Source: Cafeteria roenbergensis (lineage: Eukaryota > Sar > Bigyra > Bicosoecida > Cafeteriaceae). From it: 64,000 bases of DNA. Shown piece after piece: positions 1 to 10,387 of the stretch (its first letter is position 1; each line of letters begins with the position of its first letter). The translations under genes were made by a program, and so were the position numbers. The notes below the pieces were generated by a model. The model worked only from the letters and a program-made list of their open reading frames with translations. It was not told where the DNA came from and searched no databases. The stretch lies in assembly GCA_008330645.1 (NCBI GenBank), contig VLTN01000045.1:186001-250000 (forward strand). Reading direction: 5' to 3'.

Positions 1-3000
1 TGCACCCGTTCCTGGGCGAGGCCTGGGCCGTGACCGTCGCCCGCTGGATCGGCATTGTTTCGTTTGCATTCATGCTGCTGGGCGTTTTCGCGGCTTTCGC
101 AACGATCCGTTACGAGGTCGACGGCCCCATCTGTCCGCTGCTGTGCGCAGCGCTCGGCTTCGCGGGGCCATCGGGCCTGAGCTGTGCTGGAGCGTGCTGC
201 GTTAACCTGGCCAAGAGCTGTTGCAGCACGAGGTCGAGGATGCGGCGACCCATTCTGCCCAGCGCGGGGACGCCGGCGGCCAGCAGCAGCGCCGGCGACT
301 CCGGGGATGGCCTGCACGAGCACAGTCCGCGCCAGGGCCGTTGCTGCGCGCGCAGCAGTCCCCACTGCTGCGTGAACCTGATGCACATGGTGGTCTTCCC
401 GGCTGCCATCATCCTTCCCAACCTGCTCGTCCACTCCCCCGACGTCGAGTGCCCCGCGTGGCTCGCAACGGGCGGGGGCGGTCTCGAGGGCTCGCCCGTC
501 ACCGGCCCACCCGCTGGGAGCGTGTGGCCCGCGGGCCTGAACGCGTCCTCGGCCAACGACCGGGCCATCGTGGTGGGCAGCCTCATGTTCATGTTGGGGC
601 AGGTGGCCGCCGCGTCAGTCCTCGCCGTGTTTGTGAGCGGCGCCGTGATCCTCGACGGCCAGAGCGAGCTGGCCGCCCGCCGGCGCGACGCCGCCGCCGA
701 TGCTGCCGACACGCTCCGCCGGGCCATCGGGTACATCAGCCACGAAGCCAGAGGCCCGCTCAACGCCGCGGTGCTCAGCCTTGCGCTGCTTGAGGACGTC
801 GACGAGGAGGAGCAGGAGCTGGCCGCTGCCGGACACCACATCTCGCCGACCAGCCCCATCGGCGACGACGAGCTCTCCTCGGAGCGGCTGCTCGGGGACC
901 TGGCCACCAGCATCAACGCCTCGAAGCGCCACTTGGACGACCTGCTCCTGTGGGAGCGGGCAGGCGCAGACGGCGACGTCGGCGGGCAGGCGCGGTGGGT
1001 GTGGACGCGGCCTCGCGAGGGCTGGCTCGAGGCGGTCGAGCGCGCGTTCAGGAGCACGTGCGAGGCCGAGGGCATGGCCTTTGACGTGAAGCAGCTGATG
1101 TTCATCGCCCCGGACGCCGGGCGCGTGGCGCGGTTCGTGCCGGGAGGCGGAGGGGCCGTGAGGCGGCACCGCCGGAACACCTCGGGTCAGGACAGCGCCG
1201 GGCGGGGGGGTCCGGAGCCAGCCGCCCAGGCCGGCGCCTGGACCGACGGAGCGGGACCAGCTGGCCACCGCGGCGGTGGACCGGGGCCGCGCCCCAGCAA
1301 CGGCGGCGGCGGCAGCGGCGGAGGCGGGTGGGAGCTGCCGCGTCACGCCGGCGACAATTCCTCGCGCAGTTTGGCCGTGAATGCGCCCGAGGGCTTGGAG
1401 GTGTTCGTGGACGCGGACCGTATCCTCGGGGTGGTGACCAACGCCGTCTCCAACTGCATCAAGCACACGCCGGGCGGAGGCGAGGGCCTCGTTTCCGTCT
1501 GCTGCACTGTCATCGTGGGGCGCGCGGCTTCGGGGCTCGGGCTCCAGTCGCCGGCGCAGAGTCCCCCGGACGTCCTGTCCGGTGGGGGGAACAGCAGGTG
1601 GAGGCCACTCTGTCTGCCGGGCACGGGCGCCGCAGTGGAGCCTTCGCAGCGTGGCCGCAGCGCGCAGGCCACAGCACCTGCCGCCGCGGGCACTGCGACT
1701 GCTGCTGCCGCTGCCTCGTCTGCAGTCGCGACTGCTGGGTCCGCTGCCAGCGGCGCGTACTTCCGGGCCAGGCGCACGGCGCCAGGCCGCGAAGGCGAGC
1801 CCAGGCCGCTGCCGAGCCCTCGCAGCATCGCCGCCGCTGCCGCTGGCATGCCCGTTCCAGCTTCCAGGGCCGGCGCCACCCCCTCTGATGGCCAGGGTTC
1901 CGGTCGCAGTTCTGCCGACGATGGCGACGGTGATGTCGTCACGTTTCCCCCAGAGCGCGGCGTGCTCCAGATCGAGGTGCGGGACAACGGCCGCGGCATC
2001 GCCCAGCGGCTCCTCGAGTCGGGCAAGCTCTTCCAGCCCTTCGCGCGGCTCAGGCAGGGCGACGACTCCCTCCGCATGGCCTCCAGCGGGCTGGGGCTAG
2101 CCATCGTGCGCTCCATCGTGGTGGAGGGCATGCGGGGGAGGGTGGGGCTCTCGAGCGAGGAGGGCGAGGGCACCACCTTTTTCGCCCGGGTGCCGGTGTG
2201 GGTGCGGGCGCGACAGCGCTCCGTGGCGCGGGCGGATGCGGTGCCAACGGACACATCAGCGAGCGCGACTGAGATGCAGGCCGCCGGGCCAGCAAGGGCG
2301 CCCGGCCCGTCATCGTCGGGCGCTCAACGGCAGCCGCAGCCCGCTGCCCGGGCCAGCGCACAGCTCAGGCGTGAGCCCCGCGGCCGCGGGAAGGAACCCG
2401 TCCCCTCGGCGACCAGAGCCAGCGGCACCACCCGCCGGGCCGGCAAGAGCAGCCGAGTCGCCCCCAGCCCCACTCGCAGCGGGGGCGGCACCTCGGCCGT
2501 GGACGACCCTCGAGCAGCGAGCCTCGGCTGCGCGGACTCGGAGCAGGGCTTCGGGACTGGCGGGGGAGGCGCGCCGCTCGACGTGGACCGCGACCGCGGC
2601 CGGTCTCTCGCTGGCCAAGCGTCGGACCTCGACCCGCCGTTGACGGTGATCACCACGGGCGGCAAGCCCTCCCCGCAGACTGCAACGCGGCGGAGCCGGG
2701 GGCGGAGCCAGGGGCGGAGTCGGCACCGCGCCGCCTCGGGGTCGCCTTCGGGCCGAGCGGGACTCCGCACGGCGTCGGAAGCGGCGTCGCGAATGGCCCC
2801 ACGGCGGTCCACGTCGCGGTCCTCAGCCGCCACCTCCAAGGACAAGGCGTCCAGGGCGGCGCGGCGGGCGGAGCGGCAGCAGGAGAGGGACGAACGGCGG
2901 CGTGCTGTGAGCGAGATGGCTCGCGACGCGGACGCCGGGCAAGCCGGTGGCGCCGCTTCCCAGGGCGCCGAGGCAGCGGCCGAGGGGGAGCAGTCGCAGC

Positions 3001-3695
3001 GGCGCCTGGCGAGGCGGCGCCTGTCCCAGCGCCTGGCAGCCAGCACCCGCGGCAGGCTCGCATTCGTGGTGGACGACGAGCGCGTCAACCGCACGCTGCT
3101 TGCCGCGCTGCTCAGGCGCTGGGGCTTCGAGGCGACGGAGTTCGAGCACGGCGGGGCCGTCGTGGACGCCTTGCGTGACATCGTTGAGGCGCAGGTGGCA
3201 GCGGAATCGCCGCCCCCGGAGGCCTCTGCCTCCACCGGCCCGCCCAATCGGATGCTGCGCAAGGCAGCGTCGGTCGGAGTGGCCGCCGGCGACGTCGTAG
3301 CGCCCTCGGGCCTGAGCGCGGCGCTAGGAACGTCCATCTCCTCGCGAACGTCCCCAGCGGGCGCTGCCCCCGTCAGGCTCGGGCTCGGGGCGCGCGCCAA
3401 GGCTGCCCCAAAGCTTCCAGCCATGGTCACTCTCGACGTCGAGATGCCTGTGCTGAGCGGGTTCGGCGTGCTGAAAAAGCGCCAGCAGATGGCCCGGGAC
3501 CTCGCCAAGCGCGGGTACAGGGAAATTGCGGTTGCGCTCCTCGCAATGCCCGTGGTCGTGGTCTCGGGCAACGCGCGACAAACTGACAAGGACGTGCTGA
3601 CCTCGCTCGGAGCCAAGGCCGTGCTGACGAAGCCGGTGGAGCCCGAGCAGCTTGCGAAACTCGTGTCCCGGTATAGCGCCCAGGCGCCTGCTTGA
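1..3695 (+). CDS. Membrane-bound hybrid histidine kinase with C-terminal receiver (5' end outside window)
   Basis: The frame is open from the left edge, and position 30 is only a GTG, so the start lies upstream. Numbering from position 30: hydrophobic segments near residues 5-27, 115-135 and 180-205 form a membrane domain. The HisKA-like H-box SHEARGPLN carries the phospho-accepting His at about 238. The ATPase domain has the N-box VSNCIKHTPGGG (Asn about 475), the G1 box VRDNGRGI and the G2 region SGLGLAIV. A Ser/Arg-rich linker follows. The receiver runs from about 1008 to the end, with VVDDERVN, the phospho-acceptor Asp of LDVEMP at about 1136, and the conserved Lys of LTKPVEP. The family autophosphorylates on His and passes the phosphate to Asp. 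Loops between the N and G1 boxes, and inside the receiver, are unusually long. A phase-compatible intron (143-355, donor GTGCGC, acceptor CAG) may remove an odd Cys/Arg-rich stretch between the first two membrane segments. The ligand is unknown. Confidence 0.88.
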   Translation, partial: HPFLGEAWAVTVARWIGIVSFAFMLLGVFAAFATIRYEVDGPICPLLCAALGFAGPSGLSCAGACCVNLAKSCCSTRSRMRRPILPSAGTPAASSSAGDSGDGLHEHSPRQGRCCARSSPHCCVNLMHMVVFPAAIILPNLLVHSPDVECPAWLATGGGGLEGSPVTGPPAGSVWPAGLNASSANDRAIVVGSLMFMLGQVAAASVLAVFVSGAVILDGQSELAARRRDAAADAADTLRRAIGYISHEARGPLNAAVLSLALLEDVDEEEQELAAAGHHISPTSPIGDDELSSERLLGDLATSINASKRHLDDLLLWERAGADGDVGGQARWVWTRPREGWLEAVERAFRSTCEAEGMAFDVKQLMFIAPDAGRVARFVPGGGGAVRRHRRNTSGQDSAGRGGPEPAAQAGAWTDGAGPAGHRGGGPGPRPSNGGGGSGGGGWELPRHAGDNSSRSLAVNAPEGLEVFVDADRILGVVTNAVSNCIKHTPGGGEGLVSVCCTVIVGRAASGLGLQSPAQSPPDVLSGGGNSRWRPLCLPGTGAAVEPSQRGRSAQATAPAAAGTATAAAAASSAVATAGSAASGAYFRARRTAPGREGEPRPLPSPRSIAAAAAGMPVPASRAGATPSDGQGSGRSSADDGDGDVVTFPPERGVLQIEVRDNGRGIAQRLLESGKLFQPFARLRQGDDSLRMASSGLGLAIVRSIVVEGMRGRVGLSSEEGEGTTFFARVPVWVRARQRSVARADAVPTDTSASATEMQAAGPARAPGPSSSGAQRQPQPAARASAQLRREPRGRGKEPVPSATRASGTTRRAGKSSRVAPSPTRSGGGTSAVDDPRAASLGCADSEQGFGTGGGGAPLDVDRDRGRSLAGQASDLDPPLTVITTGGKPSPQTATRRSRGRSQGRSRHRAASGSPSGRAGLRTASEAASRMAPRRSTSRSSAATSKDKASRAARRAERQQERDERRRAVSEMARDADAGQAGGAASQGAEAAAEGEQSQRRLARRRLSQRLAASTRGRLAFVVDDERVNRTLLAALLRRWGFEATEFEHGGAVVDALRDIVEAQVAAESPPPEASASTGPPNRMLRKAASVGVAAGDVVAPSGLSAALGTSISSRTSPAGAAPVRLGLGARAKAAPKLPAMVTLDVEMPVLSGFGVLKKRQQMARDLAKRGYREIAVALLAMPVVVVSGNARQTDKDVLTSLGAKAVLTKPVEPEQLAKLVSRYSAQAPA

Positions 3696-4048
3696 GTGGC
3701 TTTTACTTGGCATTGCAGCGGCGCCGAGGCTTGCAAATTGCGGCACATGAACCTGATGCAGTTGTTTTGCTTGCGCGCCAGGCCCACGAGCCCGGAGCCA
3801 CGCGTCGGCCCATCGGCGCGCGAGCGCGGGGGCTTGTGCCCGCCCGCGTATGGCGGCAGTGGGAGGCTGGCCGCCCGGGGGGAATCGCTTGCTGTTGCTC
3901 GGACGCTGCAGTCAGCGTGCCCTGCTGTGGCTCCTTGCGAGGCGCGGGAGTTGCTCTGCCAGCGCGTGGTTCGGCCGGCCTTGCTGCTCGGCTGGCCTCG
4001 GCCGGCCGGCCACCCTCTCGCAGGCGCCCTGGCGCCTCCCGAGGGAGA
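3696..4048. other. Intergenic interval between histidine kinase and giant protein gene
   Basis: About 350 bp separate the TGA of the kinase from the proposed ATG at 4049. It must hold the 3' UTR of the first gene and the promoter and leader of the second. No tRNA-like box, repeat or clear TATA element was seen. Confidence 0.4.
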
Positions 4049-6427
4049 ATGCCGCTGGAACCCGGCCAGCGCGTGGCCGTCGGTGCCGCGAGTGACCTGC
4101 CCCCGCACCTGGTGAGCCCAGCCAAGCCTGGCGACGGCGCGGAGGGCGAGGAGCCTGCCGGCTTGCCCTTTGCGAGCGAGGCGCGGCGGGCCCACGGCTC
4201 GACCCCCCGCGACCGCCAGGCCGACACGGCTTGCCCCAGGCGCGCGAATGCATTCGCTCTGTTCCTGGCTGGGTTTGGCTGGCGCCTGGCAGGGATGGGG
4301 CGGCTTGGGAGGCGGCCGACGGTTCCGCTGCATGCTGGCGAGCGCTGGAGAGCCCCCGCGCCGGCCCCCGGGGCTTCCCGCGACAGCCGCATCCGCGCTC
4401 CTGAGAAGCTTGCACCAGTAGCTGTCGGCCGGGTCGGTTGGATCGGCCAAGGTCGCGAGGCGGAACTCGGCTGCGCGGCAGGCTTGAGCTGACCGAAGCT
4501 TGCGGCGACCCCAAGATTGGCCTCTTGCGAGCGAAGCTCAACCCGGCTTCCAGCTGCCCCCCTGAGCCTGGCCGCCTCCTCCCCCCTCTCCCCCCCGCCC
4601 CGGCATTGTTTCCGCGTGCCGCGAAAACCCCCTCCTCCTCGACCCATTTGCACTGTGCGATTTTGCTTCTACGTGCCCGGCCGTCGGCGACTCTGGCCTC
4701 GATTCTCGCAGAAATCCATAGGGGGCCTGCAAGGCACAGTTTCCCAGGTGGACCAGGCAGCCTCGGCCGCCGCTGTCGCCCTCGACGACGGTTCCGTGCA
4801 TCAGGGCGTCCCGCTGCGGTGCCTTGCGCCAGTGACAGTCGCTGCACCGCCCGCAGCTGCCGAGGGCGCTCCCGCGTCGGAATCGCGTTCGCCTGATGCC
4901 CCTTCCGCCGAGGGCGAGCCGCAAGCGCAGCGGCCTGCGGCCGACGAATCCTCCGAGTCCAGCGACAAGGACGACACTCCCGGCGCCCAGGTCCCTTCGG
5001 CCCTGCGCTCCATGGTGGGCGAGGTTGTCAAGGTGACGGGTGACTCCGGACCTCTCTCCGGCAAGGTTGGCTTCGTCAAGGCGGTGGCCGACGCGACTGG
5101 GCCTGGCGGCGGGACCCTGACCGTTACCATCGACGGCACTGACACTGCGATCGCCAAGAAGGACGTGGTGCGCACGTCCAACGCGCGCGACCTCGCTGCT
5201 CTGCTGGGAGGCATCGTCGCGGACGACCCAGACTCCCCGTCGGGCCAGGAGCCCAGGAGGCCGCGCCGCTCAGCCCGCCAGCCGCGCACGCCGGTGCCCT
5301 CTGAGCCGGCGACGCCCCGCCCGGCGGCGTCCCGCCCGCCGCAGTCCAAGCGCTCGCAGTCGGCTGCTGCGCCCACGCCCGCGCCCGCCTCCCAAGCCGC
5401 CGCCCCAGTTGACCAGGCGGCAGAGCACGAGAAGGCAGAGCCCTCCGCTGCCCCGCCGGCGCCGGCACCCCCCGCGGCCGCAGCCGCAGCCCCCGAGAGA
5501 GGGCCCGACGCGGAGACTGCCTCCCGCGCCCCTGAGCACAGCGGCTCCGAGGCCGCGCCCGCAGCGACCCAAACGACGTCGCCGGAGGGGGGCACTCCAG
5601 CCGCGCCTCCCACTACCGCCCCGGCACCGCCCCCTCCGAGCGCCGCATCGGCTGCAGCGCCGCCGCAGGGAGCGGCGGCCCCATCCCCGTCGCCCGCGCC
5701 CGCGCCCGCGTCCGCATCTTCGGGGGCGTCTGGTCCTCCGCCTGCCGGCACGCCCGCCCCGGCCGCGGACCTCGCAGCCGCCCTCCGCGGCGACGCGCCC
5801 ACTGCCAGCGCGTCCGCTGCGTCGCTCCCGCCCATCCGCGCCCGCCCCCCCGCTGGACCGCGCGCGCCCACGTCTCCATCCTCCGTGACGTCAGCCGCGG
5901 CCAGAGGCAAGGCCGGAGGCCAGGCCGGGTCGCCGCCAGCGGCCGCACCGCCCGCCCCGCCTGGCAGCAAGGCGAAGGCAAGGCAAGCCACGCCAGACGC
6001 CCACCCGGCAGCTCCGAAATCGGGCGCCCCCGCCCCGGCTGGCCCCACGGCGGCAGAGCCACAACCCAACGCAGCTCTGCCGGAATCCTCGTCGTCGTCC
6101 TCATCCTCGGCGCAGTCGGCGCAGTCGGCGCCGCCAGCGCCGACCTCGGATCGGCCTAGCCAGCGCAAGCAATCTGCGCAGGACGACGAGGAGGAGCTTC
6201 GGGCCAAAGCGGCGCACGAGCGCTCCGTGGCCGCCGCGATGGAGGCTGACGCAGCCTTCGCCGCCTCCCTCGCCGGCCGGGCCCTGCCGCGGCGCGCTGC
6301 GGCTGCCAAGGCGTCCGAGGCCATCGCCCGGCAGAGCTCGGACGCCGGCGCTGAGCTCCACCGCAGCCCGGGTGCCCCGGCCCCGCAACGGCGCCCGTCG
6401 TCCGCCGCGGCTCCTGCTGTCTCCTCC

Positions 6428-6462
<35 letters not shown>

Positions 6463-9400
6463 AGCAGAGGCCGCCGTGTCCGCTGGGGCTTCGGCCTCGG
6501 CCGGGCCAGCGCCCGCCCCTCCCGGCACGCCGGCCTCTGGGGCCCGGAGGGCTGCGGCCCCGAGCAGCGCCTCTTCGGCGGCGTCCTCCGCCGCCTCGTC
6601 GGCGGCCTTCTCCGCCCACGGCAAGGCGGCCCCGGCCCCGGCCTCGCCCTCCGCGCCGAGGAGGCGCCAGCGAGCCGGGTCGGCCTCAAGCGTCGGGTCG
6701 TCCTCCAGCACCAGAGACCGCATCCCCGCCTCTGCCGTGTGGATGGGCCGTCGCGTCCTCGTTCGCAACGAGTCCGGCACGTCCAAGGCCGCGGGGCTCG
6801 TGACCGGCTCGGGCCACGGCTTTTACCAGATCCGTCTCGATTCCGGCACGGTCATTCAGAAGCGCGCGTCAGCCCTCGTGTCCATCGACGACGCGGACGC
6901 CTCGGACAGGCCCGGTCTTGCTGGTGGCAGGGCTGCTGACGCGGCGGGCCTGGCCTCGCCCGGTGCTGCCGACGGCGCTGCTGGGGGGGCGTCCCCCCGC
7001 CGTGGGCGGGGGTCTCCTCGCCGCGCGCGGAGCCCGGGCAGAGCCGGATCGGCCGCGTCTGGCGACGACTGGGCCGCAGCCGCAGGACAGCAGAAGGCGC
7101 GGGGCGTCCCGCTGGCCGTGGGCCCGCCAGCGAGGCCGGCCGCGGGAAGGCCAGCGCCTGCAGCGACGACCGCGACGGCCGGAGGCGCGCCTCGAGCTGC
7201 TGCGGCGGACGCGGCGGCGCTAGCCGCCGCCCACCAGACAGCGCCCCCGGCCCCCGCGTCGCAAGCGGCAGCTGCTGCTGCCCCAGGCTCGGCGCCGCCG
7301 CGCCAGGCCTCTGGCCCTGTGACGGGCGCGGCTGCCTCCCAGCCCTCCGCCGCTGCCGCGGCCGCTGGGGAGGGCTTGGGGGATCGCTCGGCAGCTCCGG
7401 TCGCCGTCGACCCCTGGGAATCTCCCGCGCTGGCAGCTGCTCCTGCCCCGGCAGACCCAAGCCCTGGCGCGCACTCGTCCGCTGGTAGAGCTGGTGACCC
7501 CGCCGCCCGTCCCAAGTCAGGAGGGCCGTCCTCGTCTCGGCAGCGCGCGCCCAAGCGTCCCCGGCCGTCGCCCCGGGCCGATGCGTCGCCCAAGGCGGCA
7601 GCAGCAGCCTCTGCCGGGACCCCTGCCGAGCAAGCCACTGACCCATCGGACCAGACGCAGCCGCCTCCTGCGGCCCAAACCAACAGGCTGGGAAGGCAGC
7701 GCCGAGCGGCGGCAGTTGCTGCTGACTCGGGGATCTTCCAAGCAACCACGGCCACAGTCATTGTGGGCGAGGCGCCGCCGACCCCGGGGCCGGTCGCCAC
7801 CGACAGGCAGTCGTCCCGAGCGTCAACGTCGTCCTCCCGCCCGGCAGGCGCAGCGTCGGCAGCCGGCGGCGCAGGCGTTGGGGCCAAGGCCCGCGCTGCG
7901 GCCGCCACCCCGCGGCCCACTGGTCGCAGCGGGCAGGGCACACCGGCTGCTGTGCTGGGCGCCCAAGCAGGCGTGCCTGTGATGGCCGCGGGCCTGGGGC
8001 CAGCTGGCGCCCTGCTGCCCCCCGGGTACGAGGCCCGCGGAGGTGGCGGCCACCCCGGGGTGCTGCCCATGCCCGGGACGCCGGTGGCCCAGCCAGGCAT
8101 CGGGCGCGCCACGGGCGGCTCCGGCCTCGTGGTTCGCCTCCCAGGCTCCGTCGCCAAGGCGGCTCTGTCGTCTCCTCCGCCCTTCGCGTCGCCGTCCGCG
8201 TCGTCGTCGCACCCTGGGCTTGCGGCCGTCACGCCTTCCGCGACGCCTTCCAAGTCGGCCCCTGCCTCGGCCAAGTCCAGGCCCAAGGGCCGTGACGGCC
8301 GCGGGTCGGGGAGCCGCCGGTCCAACGCCAACTCCCAGCCGCGCGAGACGTCAGCGCAGGCCCGGGCACGCCGCCAGCAGGACCGCGAGCGCCGGCAGGG
8401 AGAAAAGTTCGTTCCCGACCAGCAGACGAACCGCTACCTCGTTCGGGCCGACCGCATCACCAAGCAGCTCCAGCGCTGCCGGGAGCGCGACAACGCCCTC
8501 AAGCGGTCGAGCCTGACGCGCTTCAGCGACGCCATGGACTTGCCCGACCACCGCGCGCTCCTCCTCTCCTTCGAGGCATGGCGCAAGGACGAGGCGGACA
8601 GGGCAGCAGCGGCGGCCACCGCGCCTACGCCTCGCCACGGCGTGGGCGAGGATGGCGAGGACGACGGCTTGGGCCCGCCCGGAGGCGACGCGGGCGACGC
8701 GTTCGCCGGCCGAGGAGGAGGGGCGAGCGGCGCGACGGCGGCTTCGTCGTCGTCATCGTCGTCGGCAGCGGCAGCGGCAGCGGCAGCGGCTGCCGGGGGA
8801 GCTGGCGCGAGCGCCAATGGGCACGGGCAAGGTGCCCTGTTTCATGGGGCCCTTGGCGGGGGCGCCGGGGCGGGACATGGCGGGGCGGCAGCTGGAGCCG
8901 GCTCTGGGTCGGCCACCCAGTCCGGCGCCATCCTGGCGCTGGCGGCGGCTGCTGCATCTCTGGAGGCCTCTGGCGAGGCGGCCGCTGCCGAGCCACAGGC
9001 CGCCGCCTCTGATGCCGCCCCTCCTCCCGCCTCCGTCGCGAGCGTGACCCTCGGCGTGAGTGGGGCGGCCTTCCCGTGCGCGCCAGGGGACAGGTTCGCA
9101 GCCACGGCCGAGGAAGCGGCTGGCCCGGCAGTGTACCCGTCCCTGCGGGCGTGCTTGGCCGAGCAGGACGCGCGAGAGGCCCTCTCGCGAGCCCAGGCCG
9201 CTGCAGGCGGACCCATCCTCCACTGGCGGCTCGGCGGCGCCGAACGCCGCTTGACCCGGCTCGCCGCCCTCAGCAGGGGGGAGGGCGACGCGGCTCCCAC
9301 AGACTCCTCTTCCGACGACATGAGCGACGCGCCGCGCCCCGATTTGAGCGACGACGACAGCGACGTTGATGGAGCCTCGCACCCTGAGCCGGCAGGGCAG

Positions 9401-10345
9401 GCTGCAGCGGCTGCGGGTTCAGCCGCAGCAGCAGCAGCTGAGGCAGCAGCAGCTCCGCTCGGCGAAGCCGCCTTTTGCCGAATGGAGCCGAGCAAACTCG
9501 GGCACGAGGTGCCTCACCCGGGCACGCGCCCGCCCGCTGGCTGGGCCCCGGCGTGGTTTGACAACCGCGAATTCGGCGTCACTTCGCTCCCGCGCCGGAC
9601 GCACCGCGGCGCCCGGAGGTCTGCGGCAGAGGCCTTCGCTGCTGCCTCCGCCCGCCGCCACCGCGACGGCGTGCTGCCCGACCTCCCAGGAGGGGCGCTC
9701 CGGCCCTACCAGGTACCCTTCCACGTCGCCCAGCGCTGGGTCCGCCAGCGCCGAGGCTACGGCGCAGTGACGCGCTGGGCAGAGCCCTGGAGCTATTCGA
9801 GCTCGGCGCCCTCGTGCGCCGTCGAGGAGCGGTGGCAAGTCACCCAGGACTCCACGAACGACCTGGCGCTGCCGCAGTGGGGGGCGGGCCACGCGGTGGC
9901 CCAGGAAGTGGCTTCGCACTCCAAGAGGGGCGCGGGATCTCACGCCTCGTCCGGCAGGGGGGCGGCCAAGGCGGCGCCGAGGCCCGGCAAGTCTTGGGCG
10001 GGCGAGGGCGTGGTCGAGGCGGACGGGGCAACTCTGGCGGCCGAGGAGGACTGGGCGCGACTCGGCGCGCTCGCCGAGGGACCCACTTGCCCCGCCTGTG
10101 GCTTCGAGAAGGAGGCAGCGGACGAGCGGTGCTGGAACACGGACTGTGCGCTCTGCCCCATTGCGGGCGAAGAGCACTCGCCACCGTCCACGCCAGCGAC
10201 AGCGCCGGCCCCGGTGAGCGACGTGCTCCTCGCCCCAGGAGCACCCTTGCCGCAGGTAGGTGCCATGGCGCTGAAGCGGCTAGGCCATTTCGTCAAATCC
10301 AACGCCGGCTCAACAGACTTCACAATGGGAAGCGGCGGCGGCGGC

Positions 10346-10387
<42 letters not shown>

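Noticed and set aside
2324-4450. 708-aa minus-strand open frame opposite the receiver region
   Set aside because: It overlaps conserved kinase and receiver sequence on the plus strand and has only low-complexity content.
4801-6786. 661-aa open frame antisense to the giant protein
   Set aside because: It mirrors the Ala/Gly-rich composition of the sense frame, has no domain, and lies wholly within a longer sense frame with structured islands; long antisense frames are expected at this GC content.
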